Source: Caballeronia sp.
GTDB taxonomy: Bacteria; Pseudomonadota; Gammaproteobacteria; Burkholderiales; Burkholderiaceae
Assembly (NCBI RefSeq): GCF_028292365.1
Contig: NZ_JAQGMM010000221.1
Location: 1 to 38,069, forward strand
Direction: 5' to 3'
DNA length: 38,069 nt
Part shown: positions 7,985 to 15,864 of the stretch, piece after piece
Position numbering within the stretch: position 1 is the stretch's first letter
How the letters are laid out: the number at the start of each line of letters is the position of its first letter
Program-made: the position numbers and the translations under genes
The notes under the pieces: generated by a model
Database searches by the model: none
What the model saw: the letters and a program-made list of their open reading frames with translations, nothing else
Told to the model about the DNA's origin: nothing

Positions 7985-8839
7985 ATGTCGGAGCCTTTGC
8001 GAATCATTCACGGACCGTTTGGAAGAGTAGCGTTGCTGCTGCTCGACAAAAGCATGGTCCTTCATGCGCATCGGGTTTCTCACGTCATCTTCAAGGAAGG
8101 CGGTCCCGACATCCAGTTCGGCATCCGCAACCGTGAGCATGTTTTGTCAGACAAGAACGTGCTGTTGGTCAATGCATGGGAGCCGCATTTCTACGAACAT
8201 CACCCGCAATCGCAGCCGACGGTGCTGCTTGCGCTTTATCTGGAACCTGATTGGCTGAGAGAGGTTGACCGGCGTTTCGCGTACAGCGTTCATCCCCGTT
8301 TCTTCCCGTTGGCTTCCGTGCCGGTGCAGGGGAAGCTCAGCCGACTTCATGCTGACCTGCTCGACATCCTGACTGACCGTGAAGGCCAGTCGCTGCAAGC
8401 AGTCCAGGGGCTGGTCGCCGACATGACCGGCGAACTGGTCGGTGGTTCGCCCCGAAAGAACGAGCTGTCGGCCGCCGGGTCCGTTGGCGGAATAGCGTAC
8501 GACATCAGGATTCGTCGCGCGATCGAGGCAATGAAACAGGTACGGGGCATCGCGCCAGACTTCGACGATCTCGCACAAACGGTCGGGCTATCCCGTCCAC
8601 ATTTCTTCCACCTGTTCCACAAGCAGACCGGCATGACCCCGGCGACTTTCAGCAGCATGCTGAGGATGGACTTGTCGATTGAAACCGTCTCGCAGCATGA
8701 GATGGCGCTTCAGGATGTTGCGCTCAATCTGGGCTTCGACTCACCCGGGAACTTCACGCGCTTCTTTGCTCGCCAGCAAGGCGTGACGCCCAGCCAATAC
8801 AGGCGCAGCGTGCAATTTGTCACTGCAAAAGGACGGTGA
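7985..8839 (+). CDS. AraC-family transcriptional regulator
   Basis: A 284-residue regulator. The N-terminal part (about 15-110) is an AraC-type cupin sensing domain with the HAHRVSH and NAWEPHFYEHH segments. The C-terminal AraC double helix-turn-helix covers about 180-280 (DDLAQTVGLSRPHFFHLFHK, then LQDVALNLGFDSPGNFTRFF and GVTPSQYRR). The start is well supported: AGGAGG lies 9 bases before ATG 7985. It is divergent from the small cupin gene, which it may regulate. Inducer unknown. Confidence 0.9.
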   Translation: MSEPLRIIHGPFGRVALLLLDKSMVLHAHRVSHVIFKEGGPDIQFGIRNREHVLSDKNVLLVNAWEPHFYEHHPQSQPTVLLALYLEPDWLREVDRRFAYSVHPRFFPLASVPVQGKLSRLHADLLDILTDREGQSLQAVQGLVADMTGELVGGSPRKNELSAAGSVGGIAYDIRIRRAIEAMKQVRGIAPDFDDLAQTVGLSRPHFFHLFHKQTGMTPATFSSMLRMDLSIETVSQHEMALQDVALNLGFDSPGNFTRFFARQQGVTPSQYRRSVQFVTAKGR

Positions 8840-8980
8840 AACCAAGGTAGCGGCGAAGTAACGACGTCTTCGTTTAGGTATCCTTTTCATAGCCCTCGAA
8901 GGAATTGCATCTCGCGTTGACTGAACCCCTTCTTTTCCCACCGCGCCGATGCGCACGAAATTCCTGCAGCCGATAAGACG

Positions 8981-9040
8981 GATTGCCCCTTTACGAACCT
9001 CGGGATCGGGCGAGCTTAACCACCTAAACTACCCGAGTTG
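8981..9040 (-). other. tRNA-like fragment (possible degraded tRNA-Ile)
   Basis: Read on the minus strand, GTAGTTTAGGTGGTTAAG matches the D-arm region of bacterial tRNA-Ile(GAU), is followed by a GAT at the approximate anticodon position, and then by GGTTCGTAA resembling a T loop. The acceptor and anticodon stems do not pair properly, so it is not a functional tRNA. It may be a decayed integration-site remnant or chance. Confidence 0.2.
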
Positions 9041-9066
9041 TCAAAATATCCAATTATAGATAATAT
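9038..9066 (+). promoter_or_regulatory. Sigma-70-like promoter with palindromic -10 region
   Basis: TTGTCA (9038-9043), a 17-bp spacer and TAATAT (9061-9066) give a near-consensus promoter about 120 bp before the YheO-like gene. The -10 overlaps a perfect palindrome ATTAT-AG-ATAAT (9053-9064), so a bound repressor would block polymerase; autoregulation by the downstream regulator is a natural guess. Confidence 0.5.
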
Positions 9067-9184
9067 GTCCAAACGCTGCTTCGCACGACAGCGGGCTGGC
9101 CGGCGGCGCCGAATCGGCGATTGACGGCCACTCCCCATTCTTTTCGGCGAAGTGTCAGAAATTCGAGTCCGGATCAACATCACC

Positions 9185-9814
9185 ATGACGAAACATACCG
9201 CTGAGCAGCGGGCGCTGTTGGACCAGATAAGCCAGATTGCCGTGGGACTGGCGCAGACGTTTGCTCCGTTCTGCGAAGTGGTTGTCCACGACTTGCTGGA
9301 CCCGAAGAATGCAGTGCTGGCAATACACAACAATCTGTCTGGCCGGGAGACCGGCCATCCGGCGACCGAGCTCGGGCTGGCGCGTATCGCCGACCCGGAG
9401 TACCCGCAGGTGATTGCGAACTACGCCAACCAGTTTTCCGACGGTCGCTCGGCGAAAAGTACGTCGATTGGAATCAAGGACTCATCCGGCAAGTACGTTG
9501 CCGCCTTGTGCATGAATATCGACCTCACGCTGTTCCGTGGCTTGCAAAACGCGGTTGGACAATTTGTCCGGATCGATACCGACGGGGCAGCCCAAGAGTC
9601 GCTCGACCCGGCCGGGGCCGACCTCATCCGTCAGAGGATTGATCAGTTCGCGGCTAAATTGGCGACCACGCCCCGAGCGCTGAAGACCGAGGACCGGCGA
9701 ACGCTGCTGCGGGAACTAAGGGATTCCGGGGTGCTGGAAATTCGTAGGGCAATGGAAATTGCTGCCTTGTACCTTGGGGTGTCACGAGCGACGGTGTATA
9801 GCGATGCCAAATGA
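9185..9814 (+). CDS. YheO/DauR-like PAS and helix-turn-helix regulator
   Basis: A 209-residue transcription factor of the YheO family: a PAS-like sensing domain (about residues 10-120, including FCEVVVHDLLDPKNAVLAI and SSGKYVAALCMNID), then a C-terminal helix-turn-helix (about 165-209, with IAALYLGVSRATVYSDAK). DauR of Pseudomonas aeruginosa, which represses the D-arginine dehydrogenase operon dauBAR, belongs to this family. I prefer ATG 9185; an in-frame GTG at 9152 would add 11 residues. Its stop overlaps the start of the ornithine-cyclodeaminase-family gene by 11 bp, so the two are translationally coupled, and that gene belongs to the same family as dauB. The preceding promoter is strong and palindromic. 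Confidence 0.85.
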   Translation: MTKHTAEQRALLDQISQIAVGLAQTFAPFCEVVVHDLLDPKNAVLAIHNNLSGRETGHPATELGLARIADPEYPQVIANYANQFSDGRSAKSTSIGIKDSSGKYVAALCMNIDLTLFRGLQNAVGQFVRIDTDGAAQESLDPAGADLIRQRIDQFAAKLATTPRALKTEDRRTLLRELRDSGVLEIRRAMEIAALYLGVSRATVYSDAK

Positions 9815-10775
9815 TGCCTACCTCCTTTTGCTCGACAAGGACCAGGTCGAGCGCCTGATGCAACCCGCCGAGGTCATGGAGGCCGTAAAGGAAGCGTTTG
9901 TTCTTCACAGCCACGGTGAAGGCCGCGTTTTCCCGGTCGTCCGGGAACCGCTCGTGACGGGTGGCATCTTCGGGATCAAATCGGGTGATGTGCAATCCCA
10001 GGGGCTTCTCGGGTTCAAAGCCGCCGGATTCTGGCCGAATAACCGGAAGTTGGGAAGTGAGCCGCATCAGGCGACTGTGATGTTGATGGACCCGGCAACG
10101 GGTCGACCCGTCTGCGTCATCGATGGCAATGCCATCACAACGATGCGCACTGGCGCGGCAGGCGCCTGGGGACTCAAGATGCTTGCACGTGCCGACAGCG
10201 CGAGGCTTTGCGTCTTCGGAACGGGTGTTCAGGCCGTGGTTCAATTGCGGTTTGCTATCGAGTCCTTACCTTCACTCACGCATGTTCAGTACGCGACGCA
10301 CGACGGCCAGCGGAACAAAGGTTTCGAAGCGGCGTTCTCGCAGCGCTGCGATATCGTGCACACGAGTGACGGCGACGAAGCGGTTGCAGTCAGTGACATC
10401 GTCATCACCGCGACGCCGGGTGCCGGCCCGCTATTCAATGCGCAGGCATTGCAGCCGGGCACTCACCTGAACTGCGTTGGAGCTGATACGAAAGGTAAGC
10501 GCGAGTTGCCGGATGGTGTACTGGCCCGCGCGAAGCTGGTCGTCGACGACCGCGAACAGGCCAGGCGGATTGGCGAGACCCAGTGGGCGGCATCCACGCC
10601 AAGCACAGAGCTTGGCGACCTGCTTACCGGTAAAGAGACGTTTCACCGGCACGCAACGGATATCACGCTCTTTGACATGACCGGCCTTGCGTTGCAGGAT
10701 CTGACGGTTGCGCGACTGCTGTATCGACGAGCCCTCGATGCCGATGTTGGGACCAGCATAGCGTGGCCTTGGTAG
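9804..10775 (+). CDS. Ornithine cyclodeaminase / mu-crystallin family protein
   Basis: A 323-residue member of the OCD/mu-crystallin family, NAD(P)-dependent enzymes that include ornithine cyclodeaminase, ketimine reductases, SbnB and the imino-arginine reductase DauB. Seen: the N-terminal substrate-facing segment VFPVVREPL, the DGNAITTMRTGAAGAWGLKMLAR region (about 114-136), and the Rossmann motif FGTGVQAVVQL (about 146-156), then VGADTKGKRELP near 240. Start ATG 9804 overlaps the regulator's stop by 11 bp. With DauR-like upstream and a PLP enzyme downstream, the likely substrate is an amino or imino acid. No D-arginine dehydrogenase (DauA) gene is present, so a strict dau operon is not supported. 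Confidence 0.87.
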   Translation: MPNDAYLLLLDKDQVERLMQPAEVMEAVKEAFVLHSHGEGRVFPVVREPLVTGGIFGIKSGDVQSQGLLGFKAAGFWPNNRKLGSEPHQATVMLMDPATGRPVCVIDGNAITTMRTGAAGAWGLKMLARADSARLCVFGTGVQAVVQLRFAIESLPSLTHVQYATHDGQRNKGFEAAFSQRCDIVHTSDGDEAVAVSDIVITATPGAGPLFNAQALQPGTHLNCVGADTKGKRELPDGVLARAKLVVDDREQARRIGETQWAASTPSTELGDLLTGKETFHRHATDITLFDMTGLALQDLTVARLLYRRALDADVGTSIAWPW

Positions 10776-10821
10776 CAAAGCTTCAGGCAAGAAAGTTTGC
10801 TATCCGTCCAGTTCACTATAG

Positions 10822-10834
10822 TTAGCATTGCTAA
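10822..10834. promoter_or_regulatory. 13-bp palindrome between OCD-family and PLP-enzyme genes
   Basis: TTAGCATTGCTAA is a perfect palindrome (6+1+6) in the 108-bp gap, about 50 bp before the next start. A TTCAC on the left (10812-10816) and GTGAA on the right (10836-10840) add a looser outer repeat with uneven spacing. It could be an internal operator. Confidence 0.35.
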
Positions 10835-10883
10835 TGTGAAGGGTTGTTGCGTCTGGTCGTTTCAACTTGCACAAGGAAATTTC

Positions 10884-12020
10884 ATGACTCAAGCGCAATA
10901 CATCGACCCACTGACCGGAACGCTGTATCCGTTCGAGCAACCCCGTTGGTGCTCGGACAATCGGACGCCGCTTCTCATTACCGCGCAGAAGGGAATGGGA
11001 CGCGATGACATTGACCGGAACAATCGCTCATTGTGGCGCTACCGGGCGTCATTGCCCGTGGACATTGCCAAACCTATTTCGATGGGCGAGGGCTGTACGC
11101 CGCTTGTGCAGAAGGAGTGGAATGATCTCCGTCCTTTTTTCAAACTCGAGTGGTTCAATCCGACGTGCAGCTTCAAGGACCGGGGCACGGCTGTCATGCT
11201 GTCGTTTCTGCGTCAGATTGGCGTAAATGCTGTGCTCGAGGACAGCTCAGGCAACGGTGGTGCATCGGTCGCTGCTTTCGGTGCTGCAGGTGGAATGCGC
11301 GTGAAGATCCTTGCTCCCGCCTACACGTCGCCAGCGAAGGTGGCGCAAGTCCGCGCATATGGAGCCGCGATCCAACTGGTCGAGGGACCCCGTGAAGAGT
11401 CGCAAGCGGAAGCCATTCGACAATCCGCCGAGATTTTCTACTCCAGCCATAACTGGCAACCGTTCTTTCTCCAGGGAACGAAGTCGATAGCGTATGAGTT
11501 GTGGGAAGACTTTAATTTCGACGCTCCGGACAACATCATTATTCCGGTGGGCGCGGGAAGTAACCTGCTGGGTTGCGACATCGGCTTCAAGGAGCTCCTG
11601 GCTGCGGGCCAGATCAAAAAGCTGCCACGGCTCTTCGCGTCGCAGCCCCTGAACTGCTCGCCACTCGATGCGTCCTTCCAGGCAGGCGTCAATACGCCTG
11701 TCGCACGGCCCGTTGCGAAGACCGTCGCGGAAGGGACGGCCATTTCACGCCCGCTTCGCCTGCGTGAAATGATTGCTGCCCTTGGGGACAGCGGCGGTTC
11801 TACGGTCGCGGTGTCCGAAGACGACATTGTCGCCGCGCTCAAGAAACTCGCGCGTCAGGGCATTTTTGTAGAGCCGACTTGCGCGCACGCCGCTGCCGCG
11901 CTCGACGTACTGACCCGCCGCGGAACCATCAAGGCGAGCGAACGTACCGTCGTGTTGCTGACTGGGACGGGGATCAAAGCGGCAGGTTATATCGCAGAAC
12001 TGTTCGCACAACCAGCCTAG
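10884..12020 (+). CDS. Threonine synthase-like PLP-dependent lyase/synthase
   Basis: A 378-residue fold-type II PLP enzyme. The PLP lysine is in NPTCSFKDRGTA (K about 95), the substrate Asn loop is DSSGNGGASVAAF (about 117-129), and the phosphate-binding loop is PVGAGSNLLG (about 219-228). The SFKDRG motif and the GEGCTPL segment are typical of threonine synthases, but homologues also act as ammonia-lyases. ATG 10884 has AAGGA 6 bases upstream; an earlier in-frame start lacks one. It follows the OCD-family gene by 108 bp on the same strand. A PLP enzyme next to an OCD-family enzyme recalls SbnA/SbnB, which make 2,3-diaminopropionate, though SbnA is of cysteine-synthase type. Confidence 0.85.
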   Translation: MTQAQYIDPLTGTLYPFEQPRWCSDNRTPLLITAQKGMGRDDIDRNNRSLWRYRASLPVDIAKPISMGEGCTPLVQKEWNDLRPFFKLEWFNPTCSFKDRGTAVMLSFLRQIGVNAVLEDSSGNGGASVAAFGAAGGMRVKILAPAYTSPAKVAQVRAYGAAIQLVEGPREESQAEAIRQSAEIFYSSHNWQPFFLQGTKSIAYELWEDFNFDAPDNIIIPVGAGSNLLGCDIGFKELLAAGQIKKLPRLFASQPLNCSPLDASFQAGVNTPVARPVAKTVAEGTAISRPLRLREMIAALGDSGGSTVAVSEDDIVAALKKLARQGIFVEPTCAHAAAALDVLTRRGTIKASERTVVLLTGTGIKAAGYIAELFAQPA

Positions 12021-12093
12021 GTGGCAAACGCATCGACAATTTTTCAAGGGAGAAATCAAGGCAAACCGATGTGCCGGCGCAGGGCGTCTCCGA

Positions 12094-12216
12094 TCATTCT
12101 ACGCAGATCCGCCACGCCTTCAATGTCCGCACGAGCGTGGCGATCAGAAGATAGCGCATGCTTTTTGCTTGAACGAAGATCCATATCGCCATAGCGATAT
12201 GCAGGCTGGCGATAAG
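12094..12216 (-). pseudogene. Possible remnant of a PAP2-like membrane protein
   Basis: A minus-strand frame ending at a TGA (12094-12096) reads IGLIASLHIAMAIWIFVQ, which resembles the SLHVA active-site segment and following helix of PAP2-family phosphatases. No start, no other family motif and no ribosome site were found, and upstream it overlaps the esterase start. If real it is a decayed fragment; chance is quite possible. Confidence 0.2.
12182..12201. promoter_or_regulatory. Short hairpin or operator between PLP-enzyme and esterase genes
   Basis: CATATCGC (12182-12189), a 4-nt CATA loop and GCGATATG (12194-12201) form a perfect 8-bp inverted repeat. There is no T-tract, so it is as likely an operator or an RNA hairpin in the esterase leader as a terminator. 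Confidence 0.35.
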
Positions 12217-12261
12217 CCCGATGCACAAGGCCGCTGACCTGCCGACCCGCGGGGAGGATCT

Positions 12262-13275
12262 ATGCCAGGACGTAATAACAAGGTACGCGCTGCAATTCTT
12301 GCCGTAGTGGTTTCACTGTTTGCGGCGTGCGGCGGAGGCGGAAGCGGCTCGAGTGGTGCGGCTGCACCGGCGGGCGGGATTAATTTGCAAGTCGTCTCGT
12401 TCGGCGACAGTTTGTCGGATGTCGGGACTTACGCGCCGATCGCCAGTGCTGTCGGCGGCGGGCGTTTCACGACCAATCCGGGGCAAGTATGGACTCAGGA
12501 TGTCGCGCAATACTACGGCGATACGCTCACCGCGGCTTTTACGATCAACATCGCTCACGAGTTGAGCCCGCAAGGCGGCCTCGGCTACGCGGAGGGCGGC
12601 GCCACGGTGGCAACGCCGGCTAACCAGAATGATTTCCTGACTGACGTGATCGGCAATATAGAAATGCCCGTCAATCAGCAGGTTTCGAGCTATTTATCTG
12701 CTCACGGCAGCTTCAACTCCGGTCAACTGGTGCTGGTCTGGGCTGGCGCGAACGACGTGCTTCGCGCCGGATCGCTTCCGGCTGCTGCGCCGGTCGTGCA
12801 GACGGCGGCAACCGCCCTGGCTCAAATTGTCGGACAGATCGTGCAGGGCGGCGCCACTCATGTCGTAGTGGTCAATGTCCCCAATATCGGACTGACGCCT
12901 AAAGGCATTACTTCATCCGACGGCGGCGCAAACCTGACCCAGTTATCGCAATTGTTTAACAGTGACTTGAACGCCGCCTTGCAGGCGAATGGACTGCAAG
13001 GCAAGGTGATCCAGATCGATTCCTATACGTGGACGGATCAGATCATTGCAAACTTCCAGGCAAATGGCTTCGCTGTGTCGAACACCAGCACTGCGTGCGA
13101 TCCTGCGAAAACGCCCGACGACACAGCATTGCTGTGCTCGCCGGCTACTTATGTGAAGGCTAATGCCGACCAAACATACATGTTCGCCGACGACATTCAC
13201 CCGTCGACCCGTCTGCATACCCTGTTCGCCCAGTTCGTGGAGCAGCAGGTCGCCGCGAGCGGACTGGGTCATTGA
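12262..13275 (+). CDS. GDSL/SGNH-family esterase, predicted lipoprotein
   Basis: A 337-residue SGNH hydrolase. The N-terminus has a short basic region, a hydrophobic stretch and a lipobox-like LFAAC (Cys23), followed by a Gly/Ser linker, so the protein is probably lipid-anchored outside the cytoplasm. Catalytic blocks: GDSLSD with nucleophile S50, WAGAND (block III, Asn), and DDIHPS near the C-terminus with the catalytic Asp/His. Family members hydrolyse lipid or acyl esters. ATG 12262 is preceded by GGGGAGGA. No autotransporter barrel is attached, unlike many long GDSL proteins. Neighbours suggest no shared pathway; it is probably a single-gene unit. Confidence 0.9.
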   Translation: MPGRNNKVRAAILAVVVSLFAACGGGGSGSSGAAAPAGGINLQVVSFGDSLSDVGTYAPIASAVGGGRFTTNPGQVWTQDVAQYYGDTLTAAFTINIAHELSPQGGLGYAEGGATVATPANQNDFLTDVIGNIEMPVNQQVSSYLSAHGSFNSGQLVLVWAGANDVLRAGSLPAAAPVVQTAATALAQIVGQIVQGGATHVVVVNVPNIGLTPKGITSSDGGANLTQLSQLFNSDLNAALQANGLQGKVIQIDSYTWTDQIIANFQANGFAVSNTSTACDPAKTPDDTALLCSPATYVKANADQTYMFADDIHPSTRLHTLFAQFVEQQVAASGLGH

Positions 13276-13542
13276 GTTTGGGGAAGGGTGACTTGCCAAC
13301 GGAATCCGTCGGGTACACGCATGTTCTGTCCGGCTGCACCATTCATGCGGATGCAAGACCCCATCCAATATGAATGGTTGCTATGTTGCATCTATAGGGG
13401 GAGACTCAGACCGGGGCCCTTCCTTACAAATACAATTAAGTAGCCACTCTTCAGTTCACCGCACCCACCATCGCAGCGCTAAACACGTGGCGTTTGCACA
13501 CCCGCTCCCATCCAGTTCCACGCGAGGCCGTACGGCTACGCC

Positions 13543-15738
13543 ATGCAATCAACGATCGAAAACTGCGATCTCGAGCCCATCCATGCGCTCGGTCTGATCC
13601 AGGCGCACGGCGCATTGGTAGCATTCGATCGAGCCGGATTCATCGTCACCCGCTCCATGAATGCAGCGTCTTTACTCGGACACTTGCCTGACATGGGCAT
13701 GAAGATGACCGATGCGCATTTTGACCAAACCGCGAGAGAGGCTATTGGCCGGGCACTAGAAAAACCCGAGCTGGTCCAGGAGGGCGTGCAATGTTTCGGA
13801 GCGGCCAACCGGCGTTTCGACCTCGTATTGCATTGGTCCGATGGCCTGCTTTTGGCCGAGTGGGAAGCAAAGCCGTTGAATGTCCCGCCGACCACGCACT
13901 ACGCCAACCTCGTGCAGCAAAGCATCCAGCAGCTTCAGCGCAGTGCAGCTTCATCCCTGGGGCAACTTTTGCAAGTCGCAACGGACGCCATACGGACGCT
14001 TACCGGGTTCGATCGCGTCATGGCGTATCAATTCCTGCCAGACGGCAGCGGCAGCGTGAGTGCCGAGTCCAAGCGTGCCCAACTGGCGTCTTACCTTCAT
14101 CTGCGTTATCCGGCGGGAGATATTCCCGCACAGGCGCGACGTCTCTATGTGCTCAACGCCATCCGGCACATTGCGGATGTCAGCGAGGCGCCGGTTGCGA
14201 TCGAACCCGCCCTGTCGGCAAACGGTATGCCGCTCAATCTTACCCAATCGACTTTGCGCAGTGTCTCGCCCATTCACATCGAATACTTGAAGAACATGGG
14301 CGTCGCGGCCTCGATGAGTGTTTCCATCGTGGTCGATGGCAAGCTGTGGGGCCTGATCGCGTGTCATCACATGGAACCCTTGTCGGTTCCTCATGCGGTT
14401 CGCGTGTCTTGCACCGTCCTGGCTCAGGTGCTGTCGATCACGGTTGAGCGTAACGAGCTGTCGCAACGTGCAATGGCCGAGAGCCGTATTGAAGATTTGC
14501 GCGGCCACGTCGCCCATGCGCTGGCCTCATCGGAAGATGCAACCGCGGGACTGCTGGCCGCGAACGAGGCCATGCGCGGGCTGATCGGGTGCGACGCGCT
14601 TTCGGTCCTGATGGGACAGCGAGTGGGGTCGTTTCCGGCCAACCTCGATCGCGCGGCCGCCATCAAGGTGGCCGACTACATGAGCGATCACCGTCACGAC
14701 TTGCTGGTGACCGACTCCATTTCACGAGACGTGCCGGAACTCGACGGACTACTCACGGAAGTCAACCATGCCTCAGGCATTCTCGCGATTCAATTGAGCG
14801 GCACGCCCGTCATCACGATCATCTGGTGGCGCGCCGAACTCGTTGAAACCGTCCATTGGGCGGGACAACCCGACAAGATCGCGGCGAGCGGCCCGAATGG
14901 CCTGAACCTGAGGCCACGAAAATCGTTTGAGGTCTGGAAAGAGACGGTACGCGGCAGCAGTAGAGCGTGGGACGCGACCGACCGGTTTGCAGCGCGGGAA
15001 CTGAAAGCGATCTTGCAGGAGGTCGCGCTCAATCATATCCGGGCGGCCGAGCACGAACGCGCTGCTTTACTGGCAATCATGGGCCACGACTTGCGCGATC
15101 CTCTTCAGGCTATCGATATGGTCGTGACGCTGATGGGGCGAGGCCTTGTCTCAGGGGGGGACGGGGCCAAGCGGATTGAATACTCATCTCAACGCATGCA
15201 GTCGTTGATCGCTTATATCCTGGATGTAAGCCGCTTGCGCACGGGCGTAGGTCTCGCCATGGACGTTCGCAAGACAACGCTCGCACCGCTCTTGTATGCG
15301 ACATTCGATCGGGCGCAACAAGCGCATCCCGGGGTCGAGATGACCGTGGAGATCGACGATCTCGGAGACTGTCTGGTAGACGCAGACCGTCTTGTGCAGG
15401 CTATCTCGAACTTGTTGAGCAATGCCCGGCATCATGGAGATATGCGCTTTCCGATCCAGGTAAGCGCAAGCCGCTACGGCGCCCAACGACGGATCGCGAT
15501 CGCGAACCGAATTGACGCGGGCGCTTCGTTCACCCCTGGGCCCATGACAAGACCGTTCAATGTAGCGTCGTCGAGGAATTCGCGGAACGCAACGGGGCTT
15601 GGGCTCGGGTTATATATCGCCAACGCCATCGTTGCCGGTCTTGGCGGAACCCTGGAAGTGGATCGCATTGGTGACGATGCCCGCTTCACGATCGTGCTTG
15701 ACGATAGCCCGTTATCAACGGGAACGGCTGGTCAATAA
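13543..15738 (+). CDS. Bacteriophytochrome sensor histidine kinase
   Basis: A 731-residue red/far-red photoreceptor kinase. An N-terminal PAS domain carries the biliverdin-attachment Cys at residue 8 (ENCDLEPIH). The GAF domain has PAGDIP (D193), SPIHIEYL (H245) and CHH (H275/H276). The PHY domain has HWAG (H438) and the tongue motif PRKSF (458-462). The kinase part follows: H box GHDLRDPL (H515), N box NLLSNARHHG (from N623) and GLGLGL (685-690). The G1 box between N box and GLGLGL is poorly conserved. It autophosphorylates under light control and should pass phosphate to a response regulator, but none is adjacent, nor is a heme oxygenase to make biliverdin. A 267-bp non-coding region precedes it; a strong hairpin follows. 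Confidence 0.93.
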   Translation: MQSTIENCDLEPIHALGLIQAHGALVAFDRAGFIVTRSMNAASLLGHLPDMGMKMTDAHFDQTAREAIGRALEKPELVQEGVQCFGAANRRFDLVLHWSDGLLLAEWEAKPLNVPPTTHYANLVQQSIQQLQRSAASSLGQLLQVATDAIRTLTGFDRVMAYQFLPDGSGSVSAESKRAQLASYLHLRYPAGDIPAQARRLYVLNAIRHIADVSEAPVAIEPALSANGMPLNLTQSTLRSVSPIHIEYLKNMGVAASMSVSIVVDGKLWGLIACHHMEPLSVPHAVRVSCTVLAQVLSITVERNELSQRAMAESRIEDLRGHVAHALASSEDATAGLLAANEAMRGLIGCDALSVLMGQRVGSFPANLDRAAAIKVADYMSDHRHDLLVTDSISRDVPELDGLLTEVNHASGILAIQLSGTPVITIIWWRAELVETVHWAGQPDKIAASGPNGLNLRPRKSFEVWKETVRGSSRAWDATDRFAARELKAILQEVALNHIRAAEHERAALLAIMGHDLRDPLQAIDMVVTLMGRGLVSGGDGAKRIEYSSQRMQSLIAYILDVSRLRTGVGLAMDVRKTTLAPLLYATFDRAQQAHPGVEMTVEIDDLGDCLVDADRLVQAISNLLSNARHHGDMRFPIQVSASRYGAQRRIAIANRIDAGASFTPGPMTRPFNVASSRNSRNATGLGLGLYIANAIVAGLGGTLEVDRIGDDARFTIVLDDSPLSTGTAGQ

Positions 15739-15772
15739 TTGCCTGTCGGGCGAAGCGGTTGTGCAAACCGAC

Positions 15773-15812
15773 AACGTCTTCCGACTGCACGCTTGCGCGG
15801 TCGGAAGACGTT
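15773..15812. terminator. Strong hairpin between bacteriophytochrome and epimerase genes
   Basis: AACGTCTTCCGAC (15773-15785) and GTCGGAAGACGTT (15800-15812) are perfect 13-bp arms, extendable by about three pairs into the loop. It sits between two convergent genes and probably terminates both, although T-runs are short on each side. Confidence 0.65.
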
Positions 15813-15864
15813 CTAAAGAACTGTGGAAGCAGCCTGATTTCCCAGCGTAAAGGTAGCCGGGAGC

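Larger units (their letters stand above)
8840..9184. other. Intergenic region with promoter and tRNA-like fragment
   Basis: No coding frame is convincing. It contains a near-consensus sigma-70 promoter at 9038-9066 and a minus-strand stretch at about 8981-9040 that resembles part of a tRNA D arm (both listed separately). Confidence 0.5.
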
